A stretch of 64,000 nt of DNA from Paucibacter sediminis (GTDB lineage Bacteria > Pseudomonadota > Gammaproteobacteria > Burkholderiales > Burkholderiaceae_C), in contig NZ_CP116346.1 of the NCBI RefSeq assembly GCF_030254645.1, positions 3,265,001-3,329,000 on the forward strand. Reading direction: 5' to 3'. The notes beneath the pieces are model-generated. The model saw nothing but the letters and a program-made list of their open reading frames with translations. It was not told where the DNA came from and did no database searches. Positions 13,141 to 30,091 of the stretch are shown piece by piece; the stretch's first letter is position 1, and every line of letters starts with the position of its first letter. A program made the translations under genes and the position numbers.

Positions 13141-14631
13141 ATGGACAGCAAGCCCACCCCCCTGGCCGCCCTGGATGACGCCAGCCTGCTCAAGACCCAG
13201 AGCCTGATCAACGGCGAGTGGGTGGCCGGCGGCGCGCGTTTCGCGGTGCACGACCCCGCCACCGGGGCCTTGCTGGCGGAGGTGGCGAACCTGGGCGCGG
13301 CCGATACCGAGGCGGCGATCGCCGCCGCCAACGCGGCCTGGCCGGCCTGGCGCAGCAAGCCGGCCAAGGAGCGCGCGGCCATCCTGATGCGCTGGCATTC
13401 CCTGCTCATCAAGCACACCGAGGACCTGGCCCGCATCATGACGGCCGAGCAGGGCAAGCCCCTGGCCGAGGCGCGCGGCGAGGTGGCCTATGGCGCCAGC
13501 TTCATCGACTGGTTTGCCGAGGAGGGCAAGCGCGTCTATGGCGAGACCATCCCCACCACCGACAACAACAAGCGCTACATCGCCATCAAGCAGGCGATGG
13601 GCGTGTGCGCGGCGATTACGCCCTGGAACTTCCCGATCGCAATGATCACCCGCAAGGTCGCGCCGGCGCTGGCGGCCGGCTGCACCGTCATCATCAAGCC
13701 CGCCGAGCAGACCCCGCTCTCCGCCCTGGCCGTGGCCGAGCTGGCGCAGCGTGCGGGCATGCCGGCCGGGGTGCTGAACGTGCTGACGGGCGATGGCGAG
13801 CAATCCATCGCCATCGGCAAGGCGCTGTGCGAAAGCGATGTGGTGCGCCACCTCTCCTTCACCGGCTCCACCGAGGTGGGTCGCATCCTGATGCGTCAAT
13901 GCGCGCCCACCATCAAGAAGCTCTCGCTGGAGCTGGGCGGCAACGCCCCCTTCATCGTGTTCGACGATGCCGACCTGGACTCGGCCGTCGAGGGCGCGAT
14001 GGCCAGCAAGTACCGCAATGCCGGCCAGACCTGCGTGTGTGCCAACCGGCTCTATGTGCAGGAGGGCGTCTACGACGCCTTCGTCACCAAGCTGGCCGCC
14101 AAGGTGGCGGGGCTCAAGCTGGGCAACGGCTTCGAGCCCGGCGTCAACCTGGGCCCGCTGATCGACGCCCAGGCGCTGGCCAAGGTCGAAAGCCATGTTG
14201 CCGATGCGCTGGCCAAGGGCGCGCGCCTGGTGGCCGGCGGCAAGCCTGCCGAAGGCCAGGGCGGCGGCCAGTTCTACGAGCCCACCCTGCTGGCCGACGT
14301 CACCAGCGAGATGCTGTGCGCGCGCGAGGAAACCTTCGGCCCGGTGGCGCCGGTGTTCCGCTTCCAGACCGAGACCGAGGTCATCGCCCTGGCCAACGAC
14401 ACCGAGTTCGGTCTCGCCAGCTATTTCTACAGCCGCGACATCGGCCGCATCTTCCGCGTCGGCGAGGCGCTGGAGTACGGCATGGTGGGCGTCAACACCG
14501 GCCTGATCTCCACCGCCGAGGTGCCCTTCGGCGGCGTCAAGCAGTCGGGCCTGGGCCGCGAGGGTTCGCGTCATGGCATCGAGGACTATGTGGAGCTGAA
14601 GTACCTCTGCCTGGGTGACATCCAGAAATAA
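13141..14631 (+). CDS. gabD: NAD(P)-dependent succinate-semialdehyde dehydrogenase
   Basis: 496-residue aldehyde dehydrogenase of the GabD subgroup. PWNFP, FTGSTEVGR (nucleotide site), LELGGNAPFIVFDDAD (general-base Glu) and NAGQTCVCANRLYVQ (nucleophile Cys) are in the usual order, and EVPFGGVKQSGLGREGS near the end is the GabD signature. It oxidises succinate semialdehyde to succinate, in GABA or related catabolism. No gabT neighbour is visible. It is probably monocistronic: the kinase starts only 26 bp downstream but has unrelated content. Confidence 0.93.
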   Translation: MDSKPTPLAALDDASLLKTQSLINGEWVAGGARFAVHDPATGALLAEVANLGAADTEAAIAAANAAWPAWRSKPAKERAAILMRWHSLLIKHTEDLARIMTAEQGKPLAEARGEVAYGASFIDWFAEEGKRVYGETIPTTDNNKRYIAIKQAMGVCAAITPWNFPIAMITRKVAPALAAGCTVIIKPAEQTPLSALAVAELAQRAGMPAGVLNVLTGDGEQSIAIGKALCESDVVRHLSFTGSTEVGRILMRQCAPTIKKLSLELGGNAPFIVFDDADLDSAVEGAMASKYRNAGQTCVCANRLYVQEGVYDAFVTKLAAKVAGLKLGNGFEPGVNLGPLIDAQALAKVESHVADALAKGARLVAGGKPAEGQGGGQFYEPTLLADVTSEMLCAREETFGPVAPVFRFQTETEVIALANDTEFGLASYFYSRDIGRIFRVGEALEYGMVGVNTGLISTAEVPFGGVKQSGLGREGSRHGIEDYVELKYLCLGDIQK

Positions 14632-14657
14632 CATCAGAGCCACGCGCTGAAAGGTCG

Positions 14658-20435
<5,778 letters not shown>

Positions 20436-20508
20436 GCGCAGCGCAGGGCCGCCCCAAGCAAGCTCGCTCCCGCTTGGCGGGACAGGCCGCAGGCCGAAGG
20501 GTGCACCA
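20436..20508 (+). repeat. Intergenic palindromic element, possible dispersed repeat
   Basis: The 73-nt gap between the kinase and the diguanylate cyclase is filled by a segment with CCAAGC (in GCCGCCCCAAGC) and GCTTGG (in GCTTGGCGGG) as inverted arms, followed by AGGCCGCAGGCCGAAGG. Similar GCCGCCCCAAG...-type palindromic spacers are known to recur between genes in Burkholderiales. That it is repeated in this genome cannot be shown here, since no second clear copy was seen in the window. Confidence 0.4.
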
Positions 20509-21426
20509 ATGAGCCAGGCCAACTTGCCCAAGCGCCGCCTGCTGCTGGTGGACGACCAGCCCATCAATATCCAGGCCCTGCACCAGCTGTTCGCGGCCGA
20601 CCACCAGGTCTTCATGGCCACCTCGGGTGCCCAGGCCCTCAAGGTCTGCGCCGAGATGCAGCCCGACCTGGTGCTGCTGGACGTGCAGATGCCGGGCATG
20701 GACGGCCATGAGGTGTGCCGGCGCATGCAGGCCGATCCGGCGCTGCGCGACATCCCGGTGATCTTCGTCACCGCCCACAGCGAGGCCGAGGCCGAGACCC
20801 AGGGCCTGGCGCTGGGCGCGGTGGACTTCATTTCCAAGCCCTTCAACCCGGCGGTAGTGCGTGCACGCGTCAAGACCCATCTGACCCTCAAGGCGCAGAG
20901 CGATCTGCTGCGCCAGCTCGCCTACCTGGACGGGCTCACCGGGGTCTACAACCGCCGCCACTTCGACACCCAGCTGCCGATCGAGTACCAGCGCTGCATA
21001 CGCAGCGGCGGCAGCCTGGCGGTGCTGCTGGTCGATGTGGACCATTTCAAGCGCTACAACGACTGCTACGGCCATCTGGCCGGCGACGACTGCCTGCGCC
21101 GCGTGGCCCAGACCCTGGCCCAGACCCTGCGCCGGCCCGGCGACCTGATGTGCCGCTACGGTGGCGAGGAGTTCGTCTGCCTGCTGCCCGACACCGACCT
21201 GGCCGGCGCCGTCACGGTGGCCGAGAGCCTGGTGAGCCGGGTCAGCGCGCTGGCGCTGCCGCATGCGCAGTCCGAGCTGGGCCAGATCGTCAGCGTCAGC
21301 GTGGGCGGTGCGGCCAGCCATCCGGTGCCGGGCGGTGAGCCGGCCCTGCTGCTGAGCAGCGCCGACCAGCAGCTCTATGCGGCCAAGCAGGCGGGCCGCG
21401 CGCGCGCGCTGTGCTGCGAGTGCTGA
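20509..21426 (+). CDS. Response regulator diguanylate cyclase (REC-GGDEF)
   Basis: 305 residues. The receiver domain (LLLVDDQPINIQ, phospho-acceptor in VLLDVQMPGMDG, KPF lysine) is followed by a GGDEF domain with LDGLTGVYNRRHFD and the active-site RYGGEEF. RPGD five residues before it is an intact allosteric I-site (RxxD), so product inhibition is expected. It makes c-di-GMP when phosphorylated. The position directly after the hybrid kinase suggests that kinase's HPt as phosphodonor. Start placed at MSQANLPKRR, because the longer frame reads through the intergenic element. Confidence 0.95.
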   Translation: MSQANLPKRRLLLVDDQPINIQALHQLFAADHQVFMATSGAQALKVCAEMQPDLVLLDVQMPGMDGHEVCRRMQADPALRDIPVIFVTAHSEAEAETQGLALGAVDFISKPFNPAVVRARVKTHLTLKAQSDLLRQLAYLDGLTGVYNRRHFDTQLPIEYQRCIRSGGSLAVLLVDVDHFKRYNDCYGHLAGDDCLRRVAQTLAQTLRRPGDLMCRYGGEEFVCLLPDTDLAGAVTVAESLVSRVSALALPHAQSELGQIVSVSVGGAASHPVPGGEPALLLSSADQQLYAAKQAGRARALCCEC

Positions 21427-21451
21427 GCGGCGGCGCTTCGACCCGCCGCTC
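21425..21451 (+). terminator. GC-rich hairpin overlapping the diguanylate cyclase stop
   Basis: GAGCGGCGG and CCGCCGCTC form a perfect 9-bp stem with a 9-nt loop beginning at the stop codon. There is no T-tract, so it may be a weak or Rho-assisted terminator, or an RNA-stabilising structure, separating the signalling pair from the catabolic operon. Confidence 0.35.
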
Positions 21452-21504
21452 CTAGCGCCGGGGGGCGGCCCATGCCGCAAGGCGATGGCTGTTGGCGATT
21501 TCCT

Positions 21505-21525
21505 GCCTTGGCATGACGGCAAGGC
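21505..21525. promoter_or_regulatory. Inverted repeat in the leader of the catabolic operon, candidate operator
   Basis: GCCTTG, 9 nt, CAAGGC: a perfect 6-bp inverted repeat 44 bp before the GTG start of the first catabolic gene. The size and spacing would suit a LysR- or TetR-type dimer. No regulator gene lies next to it, so the binding protein is unknown. Confidence 0.3.
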
Positions 21526-21568
21526 CTGTCCACAATCGCCCCCAGGCTGGCAGCCAGGAGACCGCCCC

Positions 21569-22657
21569 GTGCGACAAACCGCGATTCCCTGCCTCTTGAT
21601 GCGAGGCGGCACCTCCAAGGGGCCGTTCTTTCGCGCGGCCGATCTGCCGGCCGATACCGCCACCCGCGACCGCGTGCTGCTGGCCGCGCTGGGCTCGCCC
21701 GACAAGCGCCAGATCGACGGCCTGGGCGGCGCCCATCCGCTCACCAGCAAGGTCGGCATCGTTTCACCCAGCCAGCGCCCTGGGGTGGATCTGGAATTCC
21801 TGTTCGCCCAGCTGCAGCCGGAGCTGGCCACGGTGGACACCACGCCCAACTGCGGCAATATGCTGGCCGCCGTCGTGCCCTTCGCGCTCGAGACCGGCAT
21901 GGTCAAGGCGCAGGGCCCTGTCAGCACGTTCCGCGTGCTGACGCTGAACACCGACATGGCCTGCGACGTCACGGTCCGAACCCCCGACGGCCTTGTGGCG
22001 TACGAGGGCGAGGCCCGCATCGACGGGGTGCCGGGCACGGCCGCGCCCATCAGCATCAATTTCCTGGACACCGCGGGTTCGGTCTGCGCGGGCCTGCTGC
22101 CCACCGGCCGCGTGCGCGACGTGATCGACGGCATTGCCGTGACCTGCATCGACAACGGCATGCCGCTGGTGATCCTGCGCGCCGAGGCGCTGGGCCGCAG
22201 CGGCTACGAGACGGTGGACGAGCTGAATGCCGACGGCGCGCTGAAGGCGCGCATCGAGCGGCTGCGCCTGGCGGCCGGGTTGGCCATGGGCCTGGGCGAT
22301 GTGAGCGCCAAGAACTACCCCAAGATGACGCTGATCGCGCCGCCGCGCGCGGGCGGCTCGATCTGCACGCGCAGCTTCATCCCGCATGTCTGCCACGACG
22401 CCATCGGCGTGCTGGCCGCCGTCACCGTCGGCACGGCCTGCGTGCTCAGGGGCTCGGTCTGCGAGGGCCTGGCGCGGCTGGACGATGCGGCCCGGCCCAC
22501 CGTGGTGGTGGAGCATCCCAGCGGTGAATTCAGCGTGGCGCTGGCCACCGACCCGCAGGATGGCCAGAAGGTCACCCAGGCGGCCCTGCTGCGCACCGCC
22601 CGGCTGCTGATGCGCGGCGAGGTGATGGTGCCCGCCACGCTGTGGCGCGGCGATTGA
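21569..22657 (+). CDS. galD: 4-Oxalomesaconate tautomerase (PrpF/GalD-like)
   Basis: 362 residues of the PrpF isomerase family: RGGTSKGPFFRAADLP at the start, GGAHPLTSKVGIV, and TPNCGNMLAAVVPFALETG with the catalytic-type Cys. In this gene context it interconverts keto and enol forms of 4-oxalomesaconate, as GalD does for gallate breakdown in Pseudomonas. A GTG start is chosen because AGGAG (21556-21560) lies 8 nt before it and the family N-terminus begins right there. First gene of the operon. Confidence 0.85.
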   Translation: MRQTAIPCLLMRGGTSKGPFFRAADLPADTATRDRVLLAALGSPDKRQIDGLGGAHPLTSKVGIVSPSQRPGVDLEFLFAQLQPELATVDTTPNCGNMLAAVVPFALETGMVKAQGPVSTFRVLTLNTDMACDVTVRTPDGLVAYEGEARIDGVPGTAAPISINFLDTAGSVCAGLLPTGRVRDVIDGIAVTCIDNGMPLVILRAEALGRSGYETVDELNADGALKARIERLRLAAGLAMGLGDVSAKNYPKMTLIAPPRAGGSICTRSFIPHVCHDAIGVLAAVTVGTACVLRGSVCEGLARLDDAARPTVVVEHPSGEFSVALATDPQDGQKVTQAALLRTARLLMRGEVMVPATLWRGD

Positions 22658-22685
22658 AAACGGATCGCGAACCGGAAGGCCCGCC

Positions 22686-23714
22686 ATGATCATCGACGTC
22701 CACGGCCACTACACCACCGCCCCCGCCGCCCTAGGGGCCTGGCGCGAGCGGCAGATCGCCGCGCTGCATCATCCCGCCCAGGCGCCCAAGGCCTCCGAGC
22801 TGAACATCAGCGACGACGAGCTGCGCGAATCGATCGAGAGCAACCAGCTCAGGCTGATGCGCCAGCGCGGCAGCGATCTCACCATCTTCAGCCCGCGCGC
22901 CAGCTTCATGGCCCACCACATCGGCGACTTCAACACCTCGTCGAGCTGGGCCGCGATCTGCAACGAGCTCTGCTACCGCGTCTCGCAGCTCTTCCCCGAT
23001 CACTTCATCCCCGCGGCGATGCTGCCGCAGTCGCCCGGCGTGGACCCGGCCAGCTGCATCCCCGAGCTGGTGAAATGCGTGGAGCAGTACGGCAATGTCG
23101 GCATCAACCTGAACCCCGATCCATCGGGCGGCCACTGGACCAGCCCGCCGCTGTCGGACCGCCACTGGTACCCGCTCTACGAGAAGATGGTGGAGTACGA
23201 CATCCCCGCGATGATCCATGTCTCGACCAGCTGCAACGCCTGCTTCCACACCACCGGCGCGCATTACCTGAACGCCGACACCACCGCCTTCATGCAATGC
23301 CTGACCAGCGATCTGTTCAAGGACTTCCCGAGCCTGAAGTTCCTGATCCCGCATGGCGGCGGCGCCGTGCCCTACCACTGGGGGCGCTTCCGCGGTCTGG
23401 CGCAGGAGCTCAAGAAGCCGCTGCTGCAAGAGCATCTGCTGAACAACATCTTCTTCGACACCTGCGTCTATCACCAGCCCGGCATCGACCTGCTGACCAA
23501 GGTGATCCCGGTGCGCAACATCCTGTTCGCCAGCGAGATGATTGGCGCGGTGCGCGGCATCGACCCCGAGACCGGCCATCACTACGATGACACCAGGCGT
23601 TATGTCGAGGCTAGCGCCAACCTCAGCGACGCACAGCGCCAGCTGGTGTTCGAGGCCAATGCGCGCCGCGTGTTTCCGCGCCTGGATGCGGCACTCAAGC
23701 AGAAGGGGAAGTGA
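22686..23714 (+). CDS. ligJ: 4-Oxalomesaconate hydratase (LigJ-like amidohydrolase)
   Basis: 342-residue amidohydrolase-superfamily protein. MIIDVHGHY carries the first metal-binding Hx[21 protein letters not shown] the following His, and [14 protein letters not shown] replaces the usual Asp segment as in LigJ. It hydrates 4-oxalomesaconate to 4-carboxy-4-hydroxy-2-oxoadipate. Neighbours on both sides are the preceding and following pathway steps, which fixes the assignment. Confidence 0.92.
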   Translation: MIIDVHGHYTTAPAALGAWRERQIAALHHPAQAPKASELNISDDELRESIESNQLRLMRQRGSDLTIFSPRASFMAHHIGDFNTSSSWAAICNELCYRVSQLFPDHFIPAAMLPQSPGVDPASCIPELVKCVEQYGNVGINLNPDPSGGHWTSPPLSDRHWYPLYEKMVEYDIPAMIHVSTSCNACFHTTGAHYLNADTTAFMQCLTSDLFKDFPSLKFLIPHGGGAVPYHWGRFRGLAQELKKPLLQEHLLNNIFFDTCVYHQPGIDLLTKVIPVRNILFASEMIGAVRGIDPETGHHYDDTRRYVEASANLSDAQRQLVFEANARRVFPRLDAALKQKGK

Positions 23715-23715
23715 G

Positions 23716-24399
23716 ATGTACGAGCTTGGCGTTGTCTATCGCAACATCCAGCGCGCCGAGCGCGCCGCCGCCGACGGCCTGGCCGCCCTCGGCTCGGCCA
23801 CGGTGCACGAGGCGCTGGGCCGGGTGGGCCTGCTCCAGCCCTATCTGCGCCCCATCTATGCCGGTGCCCAGGTCTCGGGCACGGCGGTGACGGTGCTGCT
23901 GCAGCCCGGCGACAACTGGATGATGCATGTGGCGGCCGAGCAGATACGGCCCGGCGACGTGGTGGTGGCGACGGTCACGTCCGCCTGCTCGGACGGCTAT
24001 TTCGGCGACCTGCTGGCCACCAGCTTCCAGGCCCGCGGCGCCCGCGCCCTCATCATCGATGCCGGCGTGCGCGACGTGAAGACGCTGCAGGCCATGGGCT
24101 TCCCGGTCTGGGCCAAGGCCATCAGCGCCAAGGGCACGATCAAGGCCACGCTGGGCTCGGTCAACATCCCCATCGTCTGCGCCGGCATGCTGGTGACGCC
24201 GGGCGATGTGATGGTGGCCGACGACGACGGCGTGGTGTGCGTGCCGGCCGCGCGCGCCGAGGCGACCCTGGCTGCCGCCCTCAAGCGCGCGAGCTTCGAG
24301 GGCGAGAAGCGCGCCAGGCTGGCCTCCGGTGTGCTGGGCCTGGACATGTACCAGATGCGCGAGCCGCTGGCTCAGGCCGGCCTGCGCTACGTCGACTGA
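23716..24399 (+). CDS. ligK: 4-Carboxy-4-hydroxy-2-oxoadipate aldolase (LigK/GalC, RraA fold)
   Basis: 227 residues with the RraA/LigK fold: [11 protein letters not shown] at the N-terminus, [20 protein letters not shown], and [27 protein letters not shown] with the metal-binding RD. This class II aldolase cleaves the substrate to pyruvate and oxaloacetate and often also decarboxylates oxaloacetate. The ATG lies one base after the ligJ TGA. Confidence 0.94.
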   Translation: MYELGVVYRNIQRAERAAADGLAALGSATVHEALGRVGLLQPYLRPIYAGAQVSGTAVTVLLQPGDNWMMHVAAEQIRPGDVVVATVTSACSDGYFGDLLATSFQARGARALIIDAGVRDVKTLQAMGFPVWAKAISAKGTIKATLGSVNIPIVCAGMLVTPGDVMVADDDGVVCVPAARAEATLAAALKRASFEGEKRARLASGVLGLDMYQMREPLAQAGLRYVD

Positions 24400-24400
24400 G

Positions 24401-27559
<3,159 letters not shown>

Positions 27560-27564
27560 TCGCA

Positions 27565-28326
27565 ATGAGGCCTGTCCGCATGCTTGCCGCCGGTCTGCTG
27601 AGCTGGCTGTGCCTGCAGCCGGCCGGCGCGGCGGAGCCCGGCTGGACCGTGCTGACGCACAGCACGGCCGATGCGGTGCAGCAGGTGGACGGGCAACTGG
27701 TGGGCCGCGCGCATGGTGGCAAGCGCGCCTTCTACGTGGAGCTGGTGCGGGCCCTGCTCGCCGAGCTGGGGCTGGTGGCGCAGATCGAAACCGTGCCCCT
27801 GGCGCGCGGCTTGAAGTGGCTGGCCGCGGACGCGCATGTGGCCCTGTTCAACCTCAGCCGCACGCCGGCGCGCGAGGCGCTGTTCCGCTGGGTCGGCCCG
27901 ATTTCGCATGAGCGGGATTACCTCTACCAACGCGCCGACGACGCGCTTGAATTGCGACAGCTGGACGACGCCAGACAGGGCGGCATCTGCGTGGTCAACC
28001 AGAACGTGCACGACCAGTTGCTGAGCGACAAGAAGTTCACCGACCTGACACGCGTGCGCAGCGTTGAGCAATGCCTGCGCATGCTGATGGCCGGCCGCGT
28101 GCGCTACCTCGCGGCCGCCGAAGCCGGCATGGAGCGCCGCCTGCAGCTGCTGGCCATCGCACCGGCGGCGGTGCGCAAGACGGCCGTGATGCTGTTGGAG
28201 TCACCGGGCTATATCGCCCTGTCGGCGCAGACGCCCGAGAGCGAGGTCGAGCGCTGGAATGCGGCGCTGCGCAAGCTGCAGCGGGACGGGGTGGTGGAGA
28301 GGCTGCAGGGGCTGTATGGGAGGTGA
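27565..28326 (+). CDS. Periplasmic solute-binding protein, SBP_bac_3 type
   Basis: 253 residues with a signal peptide (MLAAGLLSWLCLQPAGA) and the type-2 periplasmic-binding fold seen as FYVELVRALLAELGL, GLKWLAADAHVALFNLSRTPAREALFRWVGPI and a C-terminal LRKLQRDGVVERL. It starts 5 nt after ligC, so it belongs to the catabolic transcript, but there is no permease or ATPase gene beside it. It may sense or bind an aromatic acid, or simply read through; ligand unknown. Confidence 0.75.
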   Translation: MRPVRMLAAGLLSWLCLQPAGAAEPGWTVLTHSTADAVQQVDGQLVGRAHGGKRAFYVELVRALLAELGLVAQIETVPLARGLKWLAADAHVALFNLSRTPAREALFRWVGPISHERDYLYQRADDALELRQLDDARQGGICVVNQNVHDQLLSDKKFTDLTRVRSVEQCLRMLMAGRVRYLAAAEAGMERRLQLLAIAPAAVRKTAVMLLESPGYIALSAQTPESEVERWNAALRKLQRDGVVERLQGLYGR

Positions 28327-28477
28327 GGGGGCTGGGCTTTGAAGCCCGATGCCGTGTGCCAACTCGGGGCGATTGATGGTGAGCGCGATATCTGAGGTAG
28401 ATTGAGGCGGCAGCGGGGTGCCCGGTCGGCGTCCACCGCGCGGCCAGCGAAGCCCAGCCGAGCACACAGGGGGAGCC

Positions 28478-29014
28478 ATGGACCAACTCTTCAAGAGTCT
28501 GCCCGACATCATCAAGGCAGCGGCACAGAGCCAGTTGGGCATCCTCGCACTGCTGGTCGTTGCGCTGTCGATCTTGGCCTATGTCTTCTTTGCGAAGGCG
28601 GCGGTGAAGATCCGCGTCGGCATCTTTGTCTTGCTGTTTGCGGGCGTGTTCGGCTTCGGCGTCGCCATGTTTCACGCCTCGGATGCCAATCCGTCAAAGC
28701 TGCCGGGCGTGGGGGCTCCCGCGCCCGTGTTGTCGAAGGAGGCGCGCAGCTTGCTCGTGGCGACGGCGTCCGATCCCAGCGGCTACCTCTTGTACGAGAA
28801 GTTCGGCGCCAGCGTCGATCTGCACACGAATGGCGCGAGCCTGTTCACCGATAAGTCCGACCACCGTGCCCTGGCCACCTGGGAGTCGGCCCTGAAGGAG
28901 TTGGCCGACCAAGGCCTGCTCGTCGCGCACGGTGAGCGTGGCGAGGTCTACGAGATCACGCGCAAAGGCTACGAAGCGGCTGCGGCGGAGTCACGCAGCG
29001 CACGGTTGCCGTGA
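28478..29014 (+). CDS. Small membrane protein with C-terminal winged-helix-like domain
   Basis: 178 residues. Two hydrophobic helices (LGILALLVVALSILAYVFFA and VGIFVLLFAGVFGFGVAMF, about residues 23-65) are followed by a soluble part (about 85-172) that reads like a small winged helix: LLVATASDPSGYLLY, WESALKELADQGLLV, and GEVYEITRKGYEAA as the wing. Such domains occur in membrane-tethered regulators and defence-associated proteins. I do not recognise the family. GGGGGAG precedes the ATG with 2-nt spacing to GCC. It stands alone between the catabolic operon and the tRNA gene. Confidence 0.7.
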   Translation: MDQLFKSLPDIIKAAAQSQLGILALLVVALSILAYVFFAKAAVKIRVGIFVLLFAGVFGFGVAMFHASDANPSKLPGVGAPAPVLSKEARSLLVATASDPSGYLLYEKFGASVDLHTNGASLFTDKSDHRALATWESALKELADQGLLVAHGERGEVYEITRKGYEAAAAESRSARLP

Positions 29015-29046
29015 TGGCCGTGCCACTGGCATGGCTTGAGCAGTTG

Positions 29047-29120
29047 TGGAGCGGGTGAAGGGAATCGAACCCTCGTCTTAAGCTTGGGAAGCTTCAGCTC
29101 TGCCATTGAGCTACACCCGC
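29047..29120 (-). tRNA. glyT: tRNA-Gly (anticodon CCC)
   Basis: On the minus strand the cloverleaf reads GCGGGTG acceptor, GCTC/GAGC D-stem, anticodon loop TTCCCAA (anticodon CCC), a GGGTTCGATTCCC T-arm and CACCCGC acceptor, with CCA encoded at 29047-29049. The anticodon stem has one weak closing pair. The first 10 bases overlap the end of the upstream dioxygenase gene on the same strand. The gene symbol is by analogy. Confidence 0.95.
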
Positions 29121-29965
29121 GTCTCGGCGGCGATTATAGGCAGCTCCTCGGCCAGTGCCGCTGCTTCCGGCCCGAAGGCGTAGGCGTCCATGCCCAGGCA
29201 GCCATAGGTGAGGCTGTCGTGCAGGCGCTGCGGCGCGTCTAGCCGGCCGCCCGCGCCGGCGGCGATGAACCAGGGCAGCAGGTGCTCGTCGGTCGGGTGC
29301 ATGTCCACCGCATGCGGCGCCTGTTGGCGATAGTCGAGCAGGGCGTCCCAGTCGCGCGCGGCGCTGCGCGCCAGCATCCAGGCGCGGAACTCGGCCGACT
29401 CACGGATCTCGGGCGCGTCGATCGGCGGCATGCCTTGTGCGAACACGCGCCGCAGGTTGTGCGTGATCGAGCCGCTGCCGATGATGAGCACGCCTTCCTC
29501 GGCCAGCGGGGCCAGGTCTTGCCCGAGCTGGAACAGCTCGGCCGGGCTGGCGCGCGGCGACCAGGCCATCGGCAGCACCGGCACCTCGGCGTCGGGGAAC
29601 ATGAAGCGCAGCACCGTCCAGATGCCGTGGTCCAGGCCGGCCTCGGGCAGGGCGCGCACGCGCGCGTTGCCCAGGCGCTGCAGCAGCTCGGCGGCCAGGC
29701 CGGGCGCCCCGGGTGCGTCGTAGCGCAAGGTGTAGAGCTCGGGGTCGAAGCCGCCGAAATCGTAGACCGCATGCTGGCGCTCGCCGGCCAGCAGCAGAGG
29801 CTCGCGCGCCAGCGTGTGGGCCGAGAGCGCCAGGATGGCGCGCGGGCGGCGGCGCTGCAGGGCGGCACCCAGCTGGCGCCAGAAGGCGCCCGCGGCGCCG
29901 GGCTGCAGGGCCGTCATGGGCGAGCCGTGCGAGACGAAGAGGGGGGCGAAGGTGCTGGTGCTCAT
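29111..29965 (-). CDS. DODA-type extradiol dioxygenase (YgiD-like)
   Basis: 284-residue LigB-superfamily protein of the 4,5-DOPA dioxygenase/YgiD class. FVSHGSPM (metal His), LALSAHT (second metal His), GLDHGIWTVLRFMFP, IIGSGSITHNLR and MHPTDEHLLPWFIAAGA follow the family order. It is a zinc- or iron-dependent ring opener or redox enzyme with unknown substrate. Its last codons and TAG lie inside the tRNA-Gly gene (GTGTAG of the acceptor/D-arm). Unrelated in sequence detail to the ligAB product of the nearby operon. Confidence 0.9.
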   Translation of the reverse strand: MSTSTFAPLFVSHGSPMTALQPGAAGAFWRQLGAALQRRRPRAILALSAHTLAREPLLLAGERQHAVYDFGGFDPELYTLRYDAPGAPGLAAELLQRLGNARVRALPEAGLDHGIWTVLRFMFPDAEVPVLPMAWSPRASPAELFQLGQDLAPLAEEGVLIIGSGSITHNLRRVFAQGMPPIDAPEIRESAEFRAWMLARSAARDWDALLDYRQQAPHAVDMHPTDEHLLPWFIAAGAGGRLDAPQRLHDSLTYGCLGMDAYAFGPEAAALAEELPIIAAETRV

Positions 29966-30091
29966 GGCTGTATTGAAGCAGGGCGCGCGCCAACTGGGGC
30001 AGCACGGGCTTGCATGCAGGGTTCAAGCCATTTGCATGGCATGCAATTCCACACTGCCCGCCGGGCCGCTCCTGTGGGTACAGTGCGCCCC

